In this document: piece after piece, positions 61,822-64,000 of the stretch
Position numbering within the stretch: position 1 is the stretch's first letter
Layout of the letters: each line of letters opens with the position of its first letter
DNA from: Halobellus sp. Atlit-31R
Lineage (GTDB): Archaea; Halobacteriota; Halobacteria; Halobacteriales; Haloferacaceae
Reading direction: 5' to 3'
Assembly: GCA_003665935.1 (NCBI GenBank)
Contig: QPLR01000004.1
Coordinates: 124,001 to 188,000 of the forward strand
Length of the DNA: 64,000 bases
Position numbers and translations under genes: made by a program
Notes under the pieces: model-generated
Seen by the model: the letters and a program-made list of their open reading frames with translations, nothing else
Databases searched by the model: none
Told to the model about the DNA's origin: nothing

Positions 61822-62700
61822 ATGACACAGAGATCACCGCACGACCGAACGGGACCCCAGCGACGGGGACGCGCAGTCGCCGCGCTGCGGTCGAGTCTCA
61901 CGCTCGTGCTCGCAGCCGCGGTTCTGCTCGCGGCGGCACAGGGCGTCGCAGCGACCGATCGACTCGTCAGTGGAGCGCCGTTCTCCGACACGGACGGCGA
62001 CGCCTACGACGTCGTCGTCGAGAACGCGACCGACGGGGTCGGCGCGTACAACGTCACGGTCTCGGTCGGGGAGTCGTCCGGGGCGCGAATCACCGGCTTC
62101 GACGCGCACGAGTCCGCCGGCCTGACCGACGTCACTACCGCCGAGAACGGCACCCGCGTCGTCGCGAGAGTCGCGCTGATGGACACGGCCGACTCGGGGC
62201 GCGTGACTATCGGCTCGGTCACGCTCGGGGGCGCGGCCGCCGACGCTGCGGACCCGACGCTCGCGGTCCACGCTCTCGGCGACGAGGACGGCGACCCCTA
62301 CGCTCCCGACACGCCCGTCCGGGTCGTCTCGTCGAGCTCGAACTCGGACGGAGGCGACGCTGCGGCACCGAGCGGCGGCTCCGGAGGCGGCGGGGTCGCT
62401 GACTCGGCCGACGACACTGTCACCCCAGGTCAGACGGACTTGACTTCGAGCGCGTCCACGACAGTCGCCGACGGCGTCGACGGGACGCCCGCCGACGGAG
62501 AGGCACCCTCGTCGACGGACGCGACCGATGCGGTCGGTGCGACGGCGACCCCGACCGATCCCGAGACTGCGGCCGCCGTCCAGGAGACCGACGAGGCTCC
62601 GGTGACGGATTCAGGTCCCGTTTCGACGACCGGACTGGGCGTCCCAGCGGCGATCGCGGCAGTCGGCATCGTCGTCTTGATCCGCCTGCGACGGGGGTGA
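61822..62700 (+). CDS. Membrane-anchored single-cohesin protein
   Basis: The protein has 292 residues with a long basic N-terminus and signal (about 20-45). A cohesin-like domain (about 55-165) shares blocks with the scaffold protein (YDVVVENATDGVGAYNVTVSV, ALMDTADSGRVTIGSVTLGGAAA). A disordered Ser/Asp/Thr-rich linker of about 95 residues and a C-terminal transmembrane helix (GVPAAIAAVGIVVLIRLRRG) with basic tail follow. It resembles an anchoring scaffoldin that holds the secreted scaffold to the cell surface. It is 58 bases after the scaffold gene. Confidence 0.82.
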   Translation: MTQRSPHDRTGPQRRGRAVAALRSSLTLVLAAAVLLAAAQGVAATDRLVSGAPFSDTDGDAYDVVVENATDGVGAYNVTVSVGESSGARITGFDAHESAGLTDVTTAENGTRVVARVALMDTADSGRVTIGSVTLGGAAADAADPTLAVHALGDEDGDPYAPDTPVRVVSSSSNSDGGDAAAPSGGSGGGGVADSADDTVTPGQTDLTSSASTTVADGVDGTPADGEAPSSTDATDAVGATATPTDPETAAAVQETDEAPVTDSGPVSTTGLGVPAAIAAVGIVVLIRLRRG

Positions 62701-62781
62701 ACCGCCGCCTCACGGCTCCGCTCTCAGACCGGTGGGTGACTCGGCCGTGGTAGTCCTGACTATCCGACTGTGAACGGTGGC

Positions 62782-63204
62782 TCAGTACGGCGGCGACTCG
62801 GTCTCGATGACGCCGGCGAGGTTGTCCATCTCGTCGGAGAGCAGGACGACGAGGTCGTCGAGGGTCACGATCCCGGCGAGTTCGTCGTCGGCGTCGGTCA
62901 CGGGCATCCGCCGGACCGAGTGGTCGTGCATCTGTCTGATCGCCTCGAAGATCCCCGCCTCGGTGTCCACCGTGACGGGCGTCTCCGTCATCACGTCGCC
63001 CGCGGTGACCGTCGTGGGGTCTGCGCGGGGTTCGAGTACCTCCACGACGAGGTCGCGGTCGGTGACGATCCCGACCGGGCGGTGCTCCTCTTCGATGACC
63101 ACGCTCCCGACGTTCTCCTCTTTCATCACGGTCGCGAGATTCCCGGCCGACTGGTCTCGCGGCGCTGTCATTACCCCTGTTCGAGCGATATCTGCTACTG
63201 GCAT
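62782..63204 (-). CDS. Two-CBS-domain protein
   Basis: The protein has 140 residues from the ATG at 63204 (an in-frame TTG lies upstream). CBS1 covers about residues 3-60 (GVMTAPRD, VGSVVIEEEHRPVGIVTDRDL) and CBS2 about 75-130 (VMTETPVTVD, RRMPVTDADDELAGIVTLDDL). It belongs to the class with a long Bateman pair and no catalytic domain. A TATA-like GTTATAC lies about 35 bases before the ATG. Confidence 0.88.
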   Translation of the reverse strand: MPVADIARTGVMTAPRDQSAGNLATVMKEENVGSVVIEEEHRPVGIVTDRDLVVEVLEPRADPTTVTAGDVMTETPVTVDTEAGIFEAIRQMHDHSVRRMPVTDADDELAGIVTLDDLVVLLSDEMDNLAGVIETESPPY

Positions 63205-63547
63205 CGTACTCCACTTCGGCAATCGACTGCCAGTTGTATAACTGTACCTGTGGTGAACGTTCTCGTCCGGGGCGGTTGTGGTGAACGTCCTCGTCCGGGG
63301 CGGTCGCTCCGGGGCTGTTCAGCCTGTAACTACGCCTGGTCCGTGCGCGACTCCGGCGCCGTTTCCGGGAGTAAAACGCCGCTACTGCGGATCAGGAAGC
63401 GGTTACTATAACAGATGTACTTCTGTGAGCCGTATATGTTAGAGAGCCGTTACAGGGCAACAGAGGCAGTGTCTCGAAGTCGGCCCCGCTGCGTCGACGG
63501 CGCGACCGCGTGGCGGGCGGCACGCCGCCGCCGTAGCTACGCCGTGG
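63205..63547. other. Intergenic region with 28-base tandem duplication
   Basis: About 340 bases without a credible gene. Two 28-base copies lie side by side (63249-63276 and 63277-63304, one mismatch). A second TATA-like CTATAAC lies near 63408-63412. The downstream PAC2 gene ends here. Confidence 0.5.
63249..63304 (+). repeat. Direct tandem repeat, 2 x 28 bases
   Basis: Each copy starts TGTGGTGAACGT and ends CGGGGCGGT; a single T/C difference separates them. This looks like a recent slip duplication. Confidence 0.85.
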
Positions 63548-64000
63548 CTACTGGTACATCGTCACACCCGGCGGCTCTTCGGGCTCCTGTTGCTGCTGGG
63601 CCTCGGCCATCTGCCGGTAGTGCTGGGCGATCTGTTCCATCTGGCTTCGGATCTGATCAGCCTGTTCTTCGAGTTCTGTCGTGTCGATGTCGAACTCGAC
63701 GAGCGGTTCGAGGGCGTTCTCGATGACCGAGCGCGCGGCCGAGGGATCCGGCAGATACGGGTTCGCCTGCACGATCAACACTGCCGCGGGGACGCCGGCG
63801 TGGTGGCACTTCGAGACGAGCGCGCCGGTGATTCCACCGACCAGTCCGGGGCCGTCGGCCGGCTGGATCCCCGCCTCCCGGAGTTCTGACTCGACTGCCG
63901 CTGTGGTCCCGATACCGACGATGTCGCCGATTCGCTGTTCGCTCTCGGCCGGCGCGCCGGCCAGGAACACCGCCCGCTCGAACTCCTGGGCGAGGTCGTC
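63548..64000 (-). CDS. PAC2-family proteasome assembly chaperone (partial)
   Basis: The frame is open to the right edge, giving 150 visible C-terminal residues. GGITGALVSKCHHAGVPA and VLIVQANPYLPDPSAA belong to the PAC2 family, and the end is a helical, Gln/Glu-rich tail (TTELEEQADQIRSQMEQ... ending MYQ). In archaea this family is a predicted PbaB-type 20S assembly factor, but many haloarchaeal paralogues are uncharacterised. The N-terminal part lies outside the window. Confidence 0.85.
   Translation of the reverse strand, partial: DDLAQEFERAVFLAGAPAESEQRIGDIVGIGTTAAVESELREAGIQPADGPGLVGGITGALVSKCHHAGVPAAVLIVQANPYLPDPSAARSVIENALEPLVEFDIDTTELEEQADQIRSQMEQIAQHYRQMAEAQQQQEPEEPPGVTMYQ

Overview
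The window is chromosomal DNA of a haloarchaeon (class Halobacteria). The GC content is high, nearly all proteins are rich in Asp and Glu, and many genes have a TATA-like box about 27-29 bases before the start codon with no leader. Characteristic families include halocyanin, a bacterio-opsin-activator-type HTH regulator, Tat signals and a PGF-pre-PGF surface domain. I saw no rRNA, tRNA or CRISPR.

Region 1 (1-12438, minus strand) is one tightly packed operon of eight genes, the last running off the left edge. It encodes two different tubulin/FtsZ-superfamily GTPases. Between and after them lie six envelope proteins: a small secreted membrane protein, a secreted membrane protein, a membrane-anchored helical protein, a large bitopic protein with cytoplasmic beta-sandwich domains, another bitopic protein and a large secreted protein. 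All neighbours overlap or are separated by at most 3 bases, so they probably form one envelope-spanning machine. This is the best candidate for an undescribed system.

Region 2 (12.7-20.6 kb) holds a YdjM-like membrane protein, a class V aminotransferase, an arsR-acr3-arsC arsenic operon with a candidate operator pair, a CapA-type protein and a tyrosine recombinase. A hairpin with the architecture of a recombinase crossover site lies just upstream of the recombinase.

Region 3 (20.9-35.0 kb) is a single 4648-residue surface protein. It has a cupredoxin-like head, GLUG repeats, duplicated beta-propeller/PKD modules, PKD repeats, about 970 residues of thrombospondin type 3 repeats, a PGF-pre-PGF domain and a C-terminal membrane anchor. 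A 53-codon ORF overlaps its start.

Region 4 (35.2-53.9 kb) is mostly core genes: an HTH_10 regulator, a LiaF-like protein, CBS proteins, archease, class II ribonucleotide reductase, a frameshifted rtcB, a PRPP synthetase-like protein, YjbQ, halocyanin, a HisC-type aminotransferase, MscS, two Hsp20 chaperones and two C2H2 micro-zinc-finger proteins.

Region 5 (54.1-62.7 kb) is a three-gene cluster resembling a small haloarchaeal cohesin-dockerin system. It comprises a 1799-residue malectin/beta-propeller enzyme-like protein with a dockerin-like pair, a secreted scaffold with two cohesin-like domains and a dockerin, and a membrane-anchored single-cohesin protein. The window ends with a CBS protein and a partial PAC2-family proteasome-assembly chaperone.
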